Origin: DASZMJ01 sp035551935
Lineage (GTDB): Bacteria > Planctomycetota > Planctomycetia > Isosphaerales > Isosphaeraceae
DNA length: 46,846 nucleotides
Assembly: GCA_035551935.1 (NCBI GenBank)
Contig: DASZMJ010000156.1
Span: 1-46,846 of the forward strand
Reading direction: 5' to 3'
The notes beneath the pieces were generated by a model. It saw only the letters and a list, made by a program, of their open reading frames with translations, made no database searches and was not told the origin of the DNA. Below, piece by piece: positions 45,729-46,846 of this stretch; the first letter of the stretch is position 1; the number at the start of each line of letters is the position of its first letter. The translations under genes and the position numbers were made by a program.

Positions 45729-46846
45729 TCAAGGCGGTGCCGAAGTGGCCTCGCGACGGGCCTCGAGGTCGGCGAGGGCGGCGCGGGCGAGGGGGTGGTC
45801 GGGGCGGAGCTTGAGGGCGAAGCGGTAGGACTTGAGGGCAAGCAAGGGGAACCCGGCGGCGTCGGCGGCCTGGCCGAGGCGGTGGCGGAGGTCGGGGTCG
45901 TCGGGATGGCGGGCGACCTGCTCGGTCAGGGTGGCGACGACGAGCCGGGCGCGGTGGATCGCGTCGTGGCGGGCGATGGTCCGCGCCGAGCGGTCGGCCA
46001 GGCCGAGCCGGGCCTCGACCTGGGCGCGGAGCTGCAAGGCGGCGAGGTCGGTGGGGGCGACGCGGGCGGCGTGCTCGGCGTCGTCGAGGGCGTCGGCGTC
46101 GCGGCCGAGGGCGAGGCGGGTCCGGGCGCGGGTCCGGAGGGCGTCGAGGTTGTCGGGGTCGGCGTCGAGGGCGCGGTCGGCGAGTTCCGAGGCGCGATCG
46201 AGCCCGCCCGAGTCGAGCGCCTGGCGGGCGGCGAGGCCGAGCAAGACGGAGTCGCCGGCGTCGTCGCGGAGGCCGTCGGCCAGCACCTCGCCGGCCTCGT
46301 CGGCCCGGCCCAGGCCGAGCAGGGCCCGGGCGCGGCCGGCGCGGGCCTCGGGGTCGTCGGGGGCGCGGCGGAGGGCCTCGGCAAAGGCGGCCTCGGCGTC
46401 GGCGTCATGGCCGAGGTCGGCCTGGACCTTGCCCATGCCGAGCCAGGGGCGCGGGTCCTTCGGGTCGTGCGCGGCGGCGACTCGGAGCCAGTGCAGGCCC
46501 ACGTCGGCCTCGTTCGCGTCGAGGCAGATCGCCGCCAGCACGCTCGCCGACAGCGGCTGGGCCGGGTCGAGCCGCAGCGCCCGCTCCAGCGCGACGCGGG
46601 CCTCGTCGAGCCGGCCGAGCCGGACCGCCGCGAAGCCCGCGATCGTTGCCGCCTCGGCCGCCCCTTTGTCGCCGTCGTCGATCCCGGTGACCGCGCGGAG
46701 GGCCAGCTCGGGCCGATTCGCCGCCAGGAGCCGCCGCGCCCGGGCGACCGCCGCGCTCCGGTCGACCGGCCCCGGCCGCCGCGACGACCGTCGGACCGCG
46801 ACCGTCGCCGCGACGGCCGCGATCGCCAGGGCCAGGGCGATCGCGG
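45729..46846 (-). CDS. TPR membrane protein, N-terminus cut by the window end
   Basis: The frame is open from the stop at 45729 to the last base, so the gene runs off the window; at least 371 residues are present. The first visible residues (AIALALAIAAVAATVAVRRS) form one membrane helix, followed by about eight tetratricopeptide-like repeats (for example ARVALERALRLDPAQPLSA, WLGMGKVQADLGHDADAEAAFAEALRRAPDD, ALKSYRFALKLRPDHPLARAALADLEARR). An internal GTG at 46541 is not likely to be the start because the helix and repeats extend upstream of it. The start codon should be just outside the window. TPR proteins are scaffolds for protein contacts; no specific partner can be named. Confidence 0.85.
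   Translation of the reverse strand, partial: AIALALAIAAVAATVAVRRSSRRPGPVDRSAAVARARRLLAANRPELALRAVTGIDDGDKGAAEAATIAGFAAVRLGRLDEARVALERALRLDPAQPLSASVLAAICLDANEADVGLHWLRVAAAHDPKDPRPWLGMGKVQADLGHDADAEAAFAEALRRAPDDPEARAGRARALLGLGRADEAGEVLADGLRDDAGDSVLLGLAARQALDSGGLDRASELADRALDADPDNLDALRTRARTRLALGRDADALDDAEHAARVAPTDLAALQLRAQVEARLGLADRSARTIARHDAIHRARLVVATLTEQVARHPDDPDLRHRLGQAADAAGFPLLALKSYRFALKLRPDHPLARAALADLEARREATSAPP

Overview
The window is about 47 kb of very GC-rich DNA (about 70% by eye), densely coding, with no rRNA, tRNA, transposase, integrase or cas gene that I can find. It most likely comes from a planctomycete of the Isosphaeraceae type. Reasons: a planctomycete LEPR-XLL-like signal (ALETRTLMAG) on a secreted protein, proline-rich secreted barrel proteins, many multihaem cytochromes c, and a mix of OpcA/Zwf with a fused transaldolase/glucose-6-phosphate isomerase. 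This is inference from gene content; no marker gene such as 16S is present.

Layout. 1-6 kb: a hairpin, a proline-rich outer-membrane-like protein, a small secreted protein, an FMN 2-hydroxyacid oxidase, and a secreted protein with two HbpS/GlcG-like domains. 6-12 kb: a beta-barrel outer-membrane protein followed on the same strand by a secreted decahaem cytochrome c with a C-terminal LVIVD-repeat propeller; this pair looks like a porin-cytochrome conduit. A perfect 46-bp palindrome then separates convergent genes. 12-15 kb: two five-haem cytochromes of one family in tandem; a third paralogue lies at 33.6-35.0 kb. 15.4-15.8 kb: an array of degenerate ~63-bp repeats. 15.8-23.7 kb: a cyclic-nucleotide-phosphodiesterase-like hydrolase with a readable promoter, a ROK/polyphosphate-glucokinase-like kinase, class III fructose-bisphosphatase translationally coupled to a GH13 enzyme, and a convergent GH63-like glucosidase. 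23.8-33.5 kb, minus strand: a pentose-phosphate operon in the order tal-pgi, tkt, rpiA, gnd, zwf, opcA, ending in a candidate terminator. 35.4-42.2 kb, plus strand: a four-gene redox operon (dihaem-b membrane protein, decahaem cytochrome c, NuoE-NuoF fusion, and a giant iron-sulfur protein with two cyclic-nucleotide-binding domains). 42.2-43.5 kb: a non-coding mosaic of repeats, including the same repeat family as at 15.5 kb. 43.5-46.8 kb: an orphan gene, a bacterial GH3-family adenylate-forming protein, and a TPR membrane protein cut by the window end.

How it fits together. The carbohydrate genes release glucose units (GH13, GH63), phosphorylate them (ROK kinase) and oxidise them through Zwf/Gnd, with the non-oxidative branch and Fbp/Pgi allowing recycling. 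The redox operon looks built to take electrons from NADH through FMN and up to eight iron-sulfur clusters, across the membrane via a dihaem cytochrome b and into a membrane-anchored decahaem cytochrome; the other multihaem cytochromes and the barrel protein could carry them further outward. The strongest candidate for an undescribed system is this operon, especially the FeS/cNMP-domain protein at 39786-42164. The second is the repeat family shared by the two intergenic regions.
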